From NCBI GenBank assembly GCA_963965975.1, contig OZ014421.1:6160913-6224912 (forward strand): a stretch of 64,000 bases of DNA, given 5' to 3'. This DNA is from Xestospongia bergquistia (lineage: Eukaryota; Porifera; Demospongiae; Haplosclerida; Petrosiidae). Position 1 is the stretch's first letter. Each line of letters begins with the position of its first letter. A program made the position numbers and the translations under genes. This document shows, in pieces, positions 1 through 35,460 of the stretch. The notes below the pieces were generated by a model, which saw only the letters and a program-made list of their open reading frames with translations, was not told where the DNA came from and ran no database searches.

Positions 1-39
1 TGATGCAAACAAACAAATTCAATATTTTCAAAAAATCAT

Positions 40-265
40 CCTACACATCCTGTGACCTGCATACTTACGAAACATTTTTTCAGCAATATTACTGCATTGG
101 ACTTGGAAAGTAATACGTATAACCTGCGGAGGACTTCCCTACGGGAGTTGTTGATGCGTGTGTAGTCACGTCTGCTGAGATCTTGTTCTTTAAGTTTTAT
201 TACATTCCATTCATTTTTGTTGTGGCTATTAACATTTTTAGGTAGACTCGCAGGGTTAGTATGAT
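40..265. repeat. Dispersed repeat family, copy 1
   Basis: Shares blocks with the copies near 1410-1545 and 2195-2455: a GGAGGACTTCCCTACGGG-like block, then a GTCTTGTTCTTT block, then CATTTTTGTTGTGGCT, ending in CAGGGTTAG. Copy 1 and copy 3 also share a flanking block containing CATCCTACAC and TCCTGTGA. Seen directly as repeated text. Whether this is a SINE, a MITE or a decayed coding element is not clear. Confidence 0.6.
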
Positions 266-1409
266 TTGTTGTCATACATATAATAATATGTTCGATAATG
301 TTATATTTATAACTGAACCTATTATAAATTATAGTCTGAAGCCAGGAGAACTATACAATTTAAAAGTCAAGGAGGTATCAACCTGAGCGTGCATGTACAA
401 GAGTATTTCTTAAGGTCACAGTATCATATAATCAATACAGTTTCCTTTGATTAAGCAGTCTAGTTGTTTAGTTGCTATAGTAACAAAGCTTTAGTGATGT
501 ATATGCCATACTGATTAAAGTAACTAAGAAGTATAGTTACCAGTGTTTGACCAATCAAATTACTTGAAGTTTATTACATACCATTCTTTAATTAATTTTA
601 CAGTTTATTTACTATTTTGTGAGTGTACATGATTTTATTATCAGCTGCTATTAGTTATATTTTGCTTCTTACTTCCTGGGCTCTTAAATTGACATACATA
701 CCTCCACCATCTTATTGTAAATGCATCTTATTAAGTACAACCAGTAACACAATAAGATGCTTTTACAAATGCACACTCAGACTTCATTGCAATAATTCTT
801 AGACATTTACATGTAAATAGTTTTCTTGGCCTCAGACTTTAATATCATTGATAAATATAATAATAATTATTTGTAGCTGGTTTGATATTGTTTATAACGA
901 AAGAGCATGTAAGATTTGAGAACTGAGGTCTTAAATTGTTTGGTGTTTTATGTACTCACTAGTCACTGTGTGACATTGTTATTATATAACTGAATAGTAC
1001 CTTCATTCCTTTTTTGACCAATATTAATGCTGGGCACTTTTTAAAAGTAAAAGTCAAACATTAAAACTGTTCTACTGTTACATAATATTTCCTTTTTTTA
1101 AACTGTGTGAGTTTGTAATCACTAACTTAATTCATTTGATTTTTGGGTGGTAATCTTTGTCTCCTTTTTATGTGACAGAGACACAGTTAGATTGTGCTAC
1201 ATTACTTAAACACTCACGTTGGTCTCCCACCTTCTTTTGATGTAAATAAACAAAGTATTTTTGATGAGATGTCCCACATTTTCTGTAGCCTGCACTCTTT
1301 TGATCAAACAGCACATTATCTAATTAATGTTCTTCCTACATCTTATACCGCAAATATTTGTCAAGTTGTCTTGGTAATGTAGCGTAAAAGAGAACACAAT
1401 ACATGTAAT

Positions 1410-1548
1410 ATGTGGAGGACGTCCCTACGGGGGATGTCATTGTGTATCATATCTGCGGAGGTCTTGTTCTTTCATTATAAGTATTTTGTTACGTTCCAGC
1501 CATTTTTGTTGTGGCTGGTAAAATATTCAGGCAGAGCCACAGGGTTAG
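1410..1548. repeat. Dispersed repeat family, copy 2
   Basis: Shorter copy of the same family. It carries the GGAGGACGTCCCTACGGG block, GCGGAGGTCTTGTTCTTT, CATTTTTGTTGTGGCT and the terminal ACAGGGTTAG. It lacks the extra 5' block seen in copies 1 and 3, so it is either truncated or marks the core of the element. Confidence 0.6.
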
Positions 1549-1929
1549 CCTAAACTCTTTGTTGTACATCTCCTCAATATAGTATGTTAAGACAGCTAAT
1601 ATTTGTTTTATTAAAACTATTAATGAAGCATGCTTTTATATGGCTTCTACAACTTTTTTTTTTTTTAGAAGAAATACTCTGTTATTAATTTTATGAGTGA
1701 AACTTATTTGGTATAATTTCTTACAATCAAAACTACTTCATTGATCAGTTAATATATAGCTGTATTTTTAGTTACTTCATGCATGTAAAGGTAACCTTAA
1801 CTATATTCTATATTGACTAGAGTCCAATAGGAACTGTATTGGGGGAATGACTGTCATATTCTCTTTCTTTTTATGACTAATATTTTAGTTCAAACAGATA
1901 AGATCTAAACCATAATGTCAATGGTTAGC

Positions 1930-2056
1930 ATTAAAGACTGTCAAAATGTCTACTTTCCTATTTAACTTTGTCTATTGACACTTAATAATTTATTAAAGAC
2001 TGTCAAAATGTCTACTTTCCTATTTAACTTTGTCTATTGACACTTACTAATTTATT
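1930..2056. repeat. Tandem duplication, about 62 bp x 2
   Basis: The stretch beginning ATTAAAGACTGTCAAAATG occurs twice in a row, at about 1930 and 1992, with only a base or so of difference. No coding frame or function is seen. Confidence 0.8.
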
Positions 2057-2194
2057 CAATTGTTCTCCTCCTACATAGATAGGTAGACAGATAGACAGAC
2101 AAAAATCTATTGACACACGTGCATGCACACACCTCAGTCTCCCACTCTTATCTAATCTCTTCAAACATACACAAATGAAGTAAGTGCTTTCAAA

Positions 2195-2455
2195 GAGACA
2201 TCCTACACTTCCTGTGATCCACTTATTCACGCAACATTTGGCAACCATAACAGTACTGTACCCACACCTGTGCTAGTGAAGTTGTTATGTTGATGTAGTA
2301 TATTATAAGAAGGAGGACAATATATGTAATGTATTTAGTATGTGGAGGACTTCCTATGGATGATATGATGCGAGTGTAGTCACGTCTGCGGAGGTCTTGT
2401 CCTTTGATTTTATTGTTTTGAAACATACCATCCATTTTTGTTGTGGCTAGTATTC
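2195..2455. repeat. Dispersed repeat family, copy 3
   Basis: Longest copy of the family, with both the CATCCTACACTTCCTGTGA block and the GGAGGACTTCC ... GCGGAGGTCTTGTC ... CATTTTTGTTGTGGCTAG blocks. Minus-strand short open frames cross it, but they differ between copies and contain stops, so I do not call a protein. Confidence 0.6.
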
Positions 2456-2660
2456 TGATGGATGCTCCTTCTTACATCTGCTGTGCATTCTAAAGATTAT
2501 AGTTTATTGTCCTTACATAGCATACATTAGACAACTTATGACTAAAGAATCCATGTCAATAATTTATATATACTTTGGGTTTTTTGAAACATTGTTAACT
2601 GGTGATTTTATTTTAAAAACTTTGGTAGTTCAAATTTTATTGGCAGTAGCTATTTCTGCA

Positions 2661-2903
2661 TACTTTAATGTTAAATTAATACTATACCCTAGACCCTAAA
2701 CATTAGACATCAGAACCTAAATGTACTAATTTCACATTATTGTACTTTAATGTTAAATTAATACTATACCCTAGACCCTAAACATTAGACATCAGAACCT
2801 AAATGTACTAATTTCACATTATTGTACTTTAATGTTAAATTAATACTATACCCTAGACCCTAAACATTAGACATCAGAACCTAAATGTATTAATTTCACA
2901 TTG
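2661..2903. repeat. Tandem repeat, 82 bp x 3
   Basis: Three nearly identical 82-bp units start at 2661, 2743 and 2825, each beginning TACTTTAATGTTAAATTAAT. The near identity implies recent local amplification. No coding potential is seen. Confidence 0.85.
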
Positions 2904-5900
2904 AAGTATGCACTTCCTGTAGCATACAAATAGCCATTGTGAATTTTTTTCAGTAATAAAATTCACAAAAATATCACATCATAATGTATAGTTAACACTT
3001 AAGATCTTGAATACTAACTATTCTTAGCATCAAGGTATCTTCAATACAATGGAAGTAGAATGATACACGAAAGTATTAGCATAGAACAGATGTCATTGTT
3101 ATTTGTATATACCACTCAGTAATTAGTTTGACACCACAGTAACCAGTTGTTGTAAGTTCAAAGAGCATAGCACACAAAACCAACAGACTATACTGTACAG
3201 CTGTAAATCAACCTCTCCATCCCTCCTACTATAGTTGGAATTGCTTCACTACTCTCCCTTCCCTTTCTCTTCAAAGGTTGTTGACATTTGTTAGCTTAAT
3301 TGTCTAAGCTGATAAATACATTTACAAATGTACATGTACTTTCATTAGGAAGTACATGAGTCATAATAGTTTTTGTTGTTATGACGTGAGAACGTGCGTT
3401 GGCAGTAACAAATCGAAGAGTAAATGCCTACATGTATTTGTAGTTTCCATGTACAAGTACATGAATTTGTTACATAAATACACTTAGGATATAAGCTACT
3501 GGCCAAGGGAGTATCACAATAGTCACTTAAACTGAAGAAATATTTTATGAATAGTCTTGTTATGTAATGTTATGTAACACATTTAGTGTCCCTGTTAGTA
3601 ACATTGATAATTGAGTATATTGTCTTTTAAACTTTGTTATAATTACTGTGTATCTGATATTTTTGGCTAGGATTTAATTTTTGTCAACCCTCTAATGTAT
3701 GAAGATTAAAATCACAAAATTATTAACTTTGTAATAATTAAACATGAGGACAGGAAGCAAAGATAAATTAAATATCATATAAATTTTTAGTATATGTCAA
3801 TGGAAAAAAAAGGTATACAATGTTTAGTGTAGTGTCTCTCTATAGTAAACATTTTGGAACTTCCCTCAGTATAGAGATGTCCTCAAGTTACATTGTAAAT
3901 TATACACTAGTGATAAGATTAGTTTGTTAAACTATTAAGACATTAGTTCAGAGTGTAGGATTGATAAGTATTTCCTGTGTAGTATGATCTATTTCTTAGT
4001 CACATTTAATATTTCTTCCCATTAGTGATATTAATAGTGCTAATATGTTGTTTTGTAAATTATATTTATCTCTTGTCATGTTTCTTTACGAGATTATTTA
4101 CTTTCTATGTGTTAATACAACCAGTTAGTGTGTAGTCTTAATAGATATCATTTTCAGAGTTCATACATTGTTATCATTGTTGTCTCATTCAGTTTGTAAC
4201 GTCGTCGCACTTTGGATTAGTCCATAGGCAATCAACGTGATGTTACCATGGTAACTACTACACACTTTTTCTTTGAGCTATAATTTGTTTATAATTGCAT
4301 GTATTATCGGTAACAAGGGATTGTCTGACTGTTCAACCGTATTATTTACCAATTAGATGTAGTTACCTTCTGTTCAGTCATTCATTTATCTGTCCACCTA
4401 CTTATTAGTCCATTTCACCTATCCATTAATCCATTTCACCAGTTCATTAATCCATTTCACCTATCCATTAATCCATTTCACCTGTTCATTAATCCATTTC
4501 TCCTATCCTTCAACCCATTCATTCATTTATTAGCACCTTAATTATATAATAGATCCTCATTTGTTCTACTAATTGAACTCACTGGTTAGCTCATTCATCA
4601 CTTGTTGTAAACTATTATTAGTTACTATGATTTAGCTAAAACAAACTGTGGTAGGTAAGGTTCTAGCCAATCGATCATGTAACAGGATTCCTATCACCCT
4701 TCGTCAAATTATTGTTTATAATACAAGGTTCAAAACAATGAAATTTAGGTTGAATAACAACAATTGAGTGTGATATATAGTTACAGGAAATTATCCATTG
4801 TATCTAATGTCATCTTACCAGCTGGTAATATCTAATGTATTAATGAGAGAATGACAACTATGTATGACATGTGTGGGTGGATAGATGGATAACTACATGT
4901 ATGGATGGATTGTGGATAAATTGATGGATGGGTGGATAGTCGAGAGGCTCCTTAGATGGTTAGATGGATGAATGGTTTGATGGTTTCTAATGTTTCACTA
5001 CGCTACCATTAGTTTTAATGTGATTAGATGTTGCTAGTATTAACCACTGAAAATGACGGGGGAGAGATAAGAGAAGCCGACGTGTTGACAGGTGGTTTTG
5101 AGGTAGTTCTGGTCCATTGTTGTAACTAAGGTGACTCATTAAATTAGCTTAATTGCATCGTTATGATTTAAAGGATGATTGCCTCGGGTTGTGTCAATGG
5201 TCACTACAAGTTGTAAATAGTAAAGTTGTTATCTTATTGTTGTCATAGAGATGTAATTGTTATTGTTTGTAATTAAGTTAGAAAAGAGGGAGGTTGGAGA
5301 GAGAAGGGGGGGAGGTTGAAGAGAGCAAGAGAGAGATGGGAACAGGAAATTACATTCACGATAATCTATTACTTCATTCTCTCTATTTGTATTATATTAC
5401 ACGGTCACGTACAAATATAGATCAACGCTGATAACTGGAATTTGCAATAAAAATCCAATAATAAATAGGTATACTTTTACCAAGAGACAGCTGGATCCTT
5501 GAACCATCCTAATTAATTGGTTTACCTCTCATACTGACGTGCCTGTCTGTAATTACATAACAAGGCGTGTCACTTTATGGATCACTTTGATGCTAGGCAA
5601 CAAAAACAATTAGAAAAATGATTTCATAATATTATGTGATTTTGGTTTGGATACAAAGACTGAAATGGTGCCATCTTAGTGCCATAGTTTCATTGACAAA
5701 AAGGAATTGGAACTTCAAAGGTTTTGTGGTTGATATTAGACCACATTTATTTATAGGAAGAAACTATAAACCAGCCCACTTACCAGTACATGTATATATG
5801 TGTATTTTCATGTCTTTATATATACTTAATGTACATACATGTACATGTACTTGTGCATGTACATGTACATGTATGTACATGTACATGTATGGCTAAATCT

Positions 5901-6030
5901 GGTGGGATTAAACAAACTGTTCAATTCTCAGTAATTGTGACTGATTATTATCATTAATGTAGTGGGCACAGATCAATAGACAGCTACAAATTGATTAATA
6001 AGGTTATTATTGTCTCTTTCAATCTTGTAG

Positions 6031-7825
6031 CCTGGAGTAGTACCACCCACTGGCCCCATTTTTCAACCACCACCAGGCCCTATGGTAGGAGGGAATCAAT
6101 TTCCACCAGAGTCACCTTTGACTCCTCCTGGAACCCCATATTATTTCAATGAAATGGTATGTAAAAGTCACTACATGATGACATAAATGTGTAACAAATG
6201 ATTTATTCATTATGTATGCATTATTGACATATAAATCCGTAATTTACATGTAATACATGTCCTTTCCTTTTAGCCAAATAATAGTCATCCAGGAGGGCTT
6301 AGGAATGTTACTGGACCCCCAGTACCTGGCGAACCCATTATGGGAGGTGATCCGAATGGATTTGGGAGTGGCTTTGGATATAACACATCAGGTGGAGGAG
6401 GTCCTTCATATCAATTTTATCCAGATAGTGGTGGCCCATTTAGAGGTGGGCATGGTATACCTAGAGGGAGAGGGAGAGGACGAGGGAGATTTCCAAGGGG
6501 TAAGACATATCACTTAGCTAACAATTATTGCTTTGTAGTGGATAGTATATGTAGTTCTAAAGTAAGTTATAATATAATGTGTAATAATTGAATACAGCTG
6601 CTACTTAGTTGCTTTGTGTTATTATCTTTTTGTCTTGTTGCCGCAAAATTATTAACATATCACTTAACGAATCCCTATACATATAATGTGACAAAAATTA
6701 TTGTTATCCTTATTCAATATGTTACTATGAAACTGTAATAAGAAAACTTTAAAAAATGTCATTTAAAGCTTGTCGGCTTGTGTAATAATAACACAATAAA
6801 TGAACACTATGTCAGTAATACTGATTAAAGCATTCTGGTAATCATCTCCAAGACAACAAACAATGATCGTCATGGAAACTAATGATTATATAACAATTCT
6901 CCCTAGTGTATAGTTTGTGAGTGACGCCATCAGTAGTACATCTTTGACGGAGCAAACACTTTTCATATACTGTGACTATGAAGATATACTATTAAACCAC
7001 AATATTTTTAGTATTTTAATGAGGTTATTATTATGCTCGTAATCTGGTATAGGATGATACTAAACCTAGTCTTTGGAGAGCTAACCACTCTGATCTACAA
7101 TAAATACTTGATTAATTACCATGACTAATATTAATATTAATTAATTACCATGACTAATATTAATGCTTGAATCAATAAACAATTACACATTACCTACACA
7201 TTATTGATTTCTTTATTGTACTTTCTATCATATCATAGCACCAGATGGCCTAATAAATTGATCCAATGAAATGTTCTAGTTTTAATACCTGTGGCCTATA
7301 CTATCAAATACTGTTAGTAATTGTGGTATGTAGGAATTTAACGGATCAGGAAGCCTACTAAAATCAGTCTTTACTACATCGTCTATTTGTAAATGTAATA
7401 CATGTTTATCTTGTTGTGCATGAAATATATAATAATGAGTACCTTAGCTACACATCAGGATATTGTGACCACATGTGTTGGCGGGGACACGTGGTTATGT
7501 TACTATCATAACATATCATTTAGTTATCAACGATTCTATCCTATTATATGTGTCTGTCTGTTTGTCTGTCTGTCTTTTAATTTATTAACCTCTTTCATCT
7601 CCAGGTTTTCCCCCCGGCATGGGCAATATATGTAAGCATTACATCACCCACGGATGTCGATTAGGTAGCTCCTGTAAATTTCTACATATTACTCCCGATG
7701 AACTGGCTGTAAAAATGTCGCAAGAACGAAACGAACATCACAATAAGTCCTTCTCCCAATCAGGAGGTACAGGAGATCCTTCTCAAAGACCTTCAGATCC
7801 CAATCAATCAACCATTATTAACTAA
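6031..7825 (+). CDS. CCCH zinc-finger, RG-rich protein (3' exons, 5' end not found)
   Basis: Three exons join in frame: 6031-6156, 6274-6499 and 7605-7825, ending in TAA, with AG/GT at every junction. The 190 residues visible are first Pro/Gly-rich (PPTGPIFQPPPGPM), then Gly/Arg-rich with an RGRGRGRGR run, and then carry one zinc finger CKHYITHGCRLGSSCKFLH, spacing C-x7-C-x5-C-x3-H. The last 50 residues are polar and look disordered. Single CCCH fingers next to RG repeats are typical of RNA-binding proteins, so RNA binding is inferred. The first exon is phase 0 and has an acceptor, so upstream exons exist but I could not find them. I do not recognise the orthologue. Confidence 0.8.
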
Positions 7826-10800
7826 AATTAACTAGAGACTACTTTGTTTATATTTCCTTTCACTTATAATTCCATTATAATTCATATTTAATTTCAATTC
7901 CCTTTGTTTCTTTCTTATTCCTCAATAACAAATATAATAATCAATGTACATACTTAATTGTTCTATAGTTTAAAAAAACGTTTCTACAAAATTAAACTAC
8001 TTTGAAATTGAAAGCCTTTAATTTTACTATAATTATATAGACATGATATTACATGAATAACAAAGAAGGTTTAGCTAAATTCTAGATATGTGTCAGAGCT
8101 ATACAGCTGCTGTAAGAATTGTCGAGTCATTATCTTGTTTCACAATTATACTGATGGTAGTGGAAATCTTACATCATAATATAATATATGTCTACAAGCT
8201 AATAGTTGTTTTAGCTCATTTGATTAGCAAAGAAAATATTTGTAACAATACATGTATCTATGCTCAAGATGATTGAATTACTTTGTACAATACATTCGTT
8301 GTTGAATGTCCGTGAAAACAGATGATACATTGTCGTCAAGGTAACAGATTAGCTTAAGCATCTTGTTGCTATAACAACCATTCTTCTTTTAGCAAGTGTT
8401 TGCATTTTTTACTGTAAAATGGAAGTAGAGGCTGAATGGATGGATGGATGGATGAATGGATGGATGGAGGGAGGGAAGAATGAACGGATAGATTCGACTG
8501 AGAATATGATAATTACATAAAGAGTATGATTGTTATTAAAAAAAACAGATAGATGTCTCCTCTTCTATTACAGTCAAATTAAACATAGGAATTTGATGAT
8601 GTAATTGATCTCGATATATTGGTACTATAATTGTTACATGATAAAATACGTCAGGGATGAAGCAGATATGACTCCTTACATGAAATGTTGCGCATGTTTG
8701 AACAGGTAACATGGCACCAAATGACAAGCTTACCACATTTCATATTTAAATAATTCAATAATTCAAATTCAAATAGACAATGTACGTGACATTGATATTG
8801 ATAATGCAGCTCATATGAACTGAAGATAAGTCACATGATCATGTATTATGTTACAGATCACATGATTTAAGTGTTCAAGATGAATGGTTCAAATAATAAT
8901 TCAAATAGCACCTGGAATTATTTACAAAATACTATGTCTTGTAAACTATCAAAGTGCAGCAACAATTTCGATGAAGTAACTTTGCGTAATATGTTGCATA
9001 AATTTGCTTAAGATTTAGCAGCTGCAGGTGCTTCTGCTGAGTAGAAGTAGTAGTATTTAATATAATTTAATGACCACATATAATTTTAATTTGTCTATTC
9101 CCCTGAGGTTTTCTTACAAGTGCAGCCACTAAATATATCACTTATTTCATTAACTTTTCTCCTACTCCAAACCATACTCTCGGGACAGTTACAAAATCTT
9201 GTTAGGATTAACCTGATAATGTAATTTGTAATTTCTAAGCATTTTGGTAACTATAAATATTCCTAATAGAGACATGTGAGTAAATATATTTATAGCCATT
9301 GTGCTTGTACTAACTAGAGACTCCTTAGTGGCCAAGACTTTTAATGGATGCTTGTATTAATGATAGGTAGACGGATGAATGAATGGATGGATGGATGGAT
9401 GAACTCTTAATACTAGATTGCTATACTGCTATTTGTGGTTTTAGCAGGATATTGACTGTATTAATCACTAAGTGTAATAGTAACTAAAGTCAGGTCTAAT
9501 CATGTGTACTAAGTTCTCACATACTCAAATCACACATACTTATATCTTGAGTGTCAGAAATCCATTGGTATTAGTACACAAACGTATCATACCCTTCTTC
9601 TTCCTTATAATACAAAGATGATATCTCTAATAGTGAGATATAGCCTATTTCAAACGATATCAATGATGTATTAATCCTAGACAGCTATTCAGAAACACGT
9701 GTAGGAGGTTACCAAGTTGAAGCCAGATATCTTGGTATACTATTACATGTTTATATCCATTTACTCGTGAGGTTTTGAACATTTACATATGAAGCTGTAT
9801 AGGATACCTTTATAATTGAGAGCACAAGACTATTCATTGCAAGGTTTCTTAAACAAACATACTTTTGTATTTCCAACTAATTCATTTACCTTGTACCCAT
9901 GATGAATGCTTCTGGAACTAATTATGAATCACTTATATAGTTTGCTTTATTAATTCACAGTAGATTTGTCTCCAAAGTACACGTCATATTAAAATATTTA
10001 TGTACTCTTGTGAATGGCATGATCTTACAATGAGGTATGTATTGTGATATACTAGTTGTATGATGACAATTTGATATGTATTTGTGACATGTATAGTAGA
10101 TGTAGTTGACAATATTATATTTAAAAATATAAAACTATTTTATTGCTAGTAATAAAAATATTATCAGTTTGAAGTAAAGAGGTGGGTTATATAGTTATAT
10201 ATACAAATATAGATCTAATATGTTTTCTAAGTGATAAATATATCAAATGTGTTTGGGTTAAAATGTTTGGGAACAATGTTTTTTTCTTTCTTTTTACTTG
10301 GGGTTTTTCATAACATAACTGGATAATACTCTATACAGAAAAACATACTGTTCCTGTGGTAAGAGAAAGATTGATCAATGGACGGATGGATGAATGGATG
10401 GATGGATGAATGAATGGATGGATTAGTGGATGGATGAATGAATGGATGGATTAGTGGATGAATGGATAAATGGATGGATGAATGAATGGATGGATGAATG
10501 GATGAATGGAATTACAATGAATTCTATTAAAGCACATGACTTGATATCCGTTATAGTGAATTTGTATGTAGGTCAAGATAAAGTTTTGATAGTAACATAA
10601 TGTTATATTAAAAGGGGAAGACTTTTCTTCGTTAAGTTATTATCAATTTACTACATCAGTGACATTTGATCTACACAAAACATTACTCTAACTGAATAAT
10701 TGTCTGTGGGAATGATTACCACATCATGTAAAAGATGGTAATTATATACATGTCCTCGGAGTACTCTCTTTTCAAGCTTTACTCATGTTGTATTCATTAT

Positions 10801-11717
10801 TGAATTATCATTAATGTAATTCCACCACAGAACATAACACAAGTTTGTATAATGACTAGTTTAGGAATAAGTGGTCGTTTATTTATTTACCACTATAACT
10901 AGTACACAATAACAAAATTATAGTTAGTTATGATCTTTGTTATTTATATATATAATACTTTACAAGGGATATATCATCTGATGATAAACTACCTTACACA
11001 CGCACACACACGTGCGCGCACACAACTATTGTAAACTTAACAACCACAGATCATTTAGTTTAAGTCTGATCACACATTACATCGTTTAAAGTTAAATGAA
11101 TTAGTTAGTTGATCTACTAAAACTTTAAAATTACCTTATATTGATAATACACATAGTGAATGTGTTGTAACTAGGAAGACAGCCAGTCTGACTATTTATT
11201 CCTAAGCCTCATTAAACATCACACCTACACAACATGTGCTGTATTAGTCTATACGACTAGCCTTTAAAATTTACTAGAACTTAATAGAATTAACAAGAGC
11301 ATTCTAATAATCCTTACTAAATAAATGTAGATCTTCTTTGTTAAAGAAAGCTATTAGTTAATATTCACACTATATGAACTCACTGTATCAGATAGTTACT
11401 TAATATAACACAGTTAATAATGTACTTATGAGCACATTATACAAATATAATTGGACACTTATATTTAGTACGTGTTCAATTAGAAACACAACTATAGTTT
11501 GTGGAGACATACTACAAATTCTTCTAAAAATCTTCAAAGAATGCTTTTGTACAACTATCATTGCACGCTGAGTCCTGCATTTGAAATAAGGACATTCTTC
11601 ACCTTATTAGACTAGATCCAGTTTCTTTTCCCCTCAATTTTATTGAGTCAGATAACAGGTTAATATACCACAGTGTTACTATCATTTATCATTTAGGTGA
11701 ACACACGAACCACTTAC
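7826..11717. other. Intergenic region with ATGG microsatellites
   Basis: No supported gene. GGAT/GAAT microsatellites lie at about 8434-8480, 9368-9400 and 10378-10510. Short open frames here are not conserved-looking. The last exon or exons of the phosphatase gene on the minus strand should lie somewhere here, because its final recognised exon ends at 11718 with a donor site. A short minus-strand frame at about 9012-9046 follows an acceptor-like CTCAG and stops after EAPAAAKS, but I cannot tie it to the gene. Confidence 0.5.
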
Positions 11718-33691
<21,974 letters not shown>

Positions 33692-34679
33692 GATCACTCA
33701 AGTCTTTAAGTTTTGTTATCTCAGCCACGCCTAATCTTTATGGACACGCCCAACTTTGAATATTGTTGTGAGAATTTCAAAATAATAATTATTCATTCAT
33801 TTATTAGTTTATTTTATAGCAGATAGTTCTTCATAATCTAGTGATTGGAGACTGTCTATCTCTTCATACAAATGTTCTTAAGTTATACAATAAGAAATAT
33901 TGCTAACATTAAACTCTGTAGTAACTCAGTCCCGCACCCAGGGGTGTGCACGTGCATCCCCCTTTTCAAGGATTAACTCAGATGAGTAAAAGTCATGCAA
34001 AGGTTTTCCAGTTGATTGAGCAATAGGCATTCATCAACAAGTATGCATCTGATCAGGGAGGTGTTACTATTAATAGTTAAGTATGGATCACTGACAACAC
34101 ATGTATGTATAAATGATAATGACACAGAACAATGAAAAGACAAATGAGTGATATACGATCCTTTTTAAGCAATGTTTCTGTTACTGTAATAAATTCATGT
34201 CTTTCTACATGCTGCATGTGTACATGTACATGTACACAACCTGACTCATGCCACATGTGCACCCACCTTTAATTTTCACAAGTCTGCGTACGGGGATATA
34301 ACTATCTCCTTTGTGTCTTTTATAGACCTGTGTTTCCTCAACATTAAACTCTGTAATAACCATCTCCTTTATGTCTTGTATAGACCTGTGTTTCCTCTTT
34401 ATTATATAGTGTCCTTGTATACAGTCTAGAATAGATATACGTGTTATTGAAATTATAACTATAATACTACTTAATGTAATGATTGTACTGTTAATAGAAG
34501 ATATGTCATCAGATGAAAGAATTGTAATGATTTATGATAAAACAATTAAAGATATAGCCATTAGTAAAAGTTGGTATACACATATTTGTTAATATAGTGG
34601 ATGGGACCAATGATAGCTGATTTGTTGATAAAGCTGTAATTATTACTCGAACTATAGTTGTACTAGAGAATTAAAAAAT

Positions 34680-35460
34680 ATTTATATATCAAGGAGACCT
34701 GAACTGACAAAGAAGAATAGCCAGCTGAGTTGACAGTCAAACAAGTATGATATCTATTATCACCTGAAAAACCTGATGTTAGTATAAAATTTGTTTGATC
34801 TCCAATGATTGTCCCATTAAAGTACACTATGAAATAAAATATAAGCATTAACAGTGTATGAATGGTTAAAAATAACAAAATAGCAATAACATAAGATATT
34901 TTGATGTTAATATATATTCATAATGTAGATTACTTTCCAGGTGTAACAACTGAACTATATAAACATTGTAGTATACCTTGTACAGTAATTGTATCATAAT
35001 GAAAGGTTAATTGTTTCCAATTAAAGACAATTGTTAGTAACTATAACAAACTATAATGTTTATAAATACAAGACAAAACATTGATATATTAATTTACTTA
35101 GCAGACTTAACAACAATTACATTGTTATTGTATATTAACTTACAGTAATGGAAGGAGTAGGATGGCCTGTTGCTGACACTGAAGTGTAACTGTCTGACCT
35201 TCATCTAAAACCTTCTAACCTTTACATTTGTTGAAAGGGAAAATATACTATAGAAAGAAAAACATGTTGATTTAGAGTGATTCATATATTTATCTACCAT
35301 CCATCCATCCACCACAAATATGGTAAGTGGGTCTGCAGCTGAATTAAATAGCAAACATGCAGGTATTCTCACCTATGCAATGACTGAAACAATAAATAAT
35401 ACAATTACTATAGCACCAAGGAGCTGTACAAATCCTTGCATGATTCCTAAATGAAATTAA
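34680..35460 (-). pseudogene. Decayed partial copy of the phosphatase 5' exons
   Basis: Three pieces match the neighbouring receptor gene in the same order. At 35380-35445 there is a signal-peptide exon copy (MQGFVQLLGAIVIVLF) whose last codon before the GTGAG donor is TAG where the gene has CAG. At 35145-35200 there is an Ig exon copy reading EGQTVTLQC with one base lost straight after, which shifts the frame. At 34690-34830 there is an Ig exon copy (FNGTIIGDQTNF, NSAGYSSLSVQVS) with the Gly-Gln-Tyr motif changed. The introns match too, so this is a genomic duplication and not a retrocopy. The copies of the middle exons were not seen. Confidence 0.8.

Larger units (their letters stand above)
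1..6030. other. Region without a convincing gene; repeats only
   Basis: AT-rich sequence in which I find no exon that I can support on either strand. It holds a three-copy dispersed repeat, two local tandem duplications, a CCATTTCACC-type short repeat (about 4400-4510) and a palindromic TACATG run (about 5820-5890). Because the CCCH gene to the right starts with an internal exon, some of this stretch may be its upstream intron, with the first exons left of the window or unrecognised here. Confidence 0.5.
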
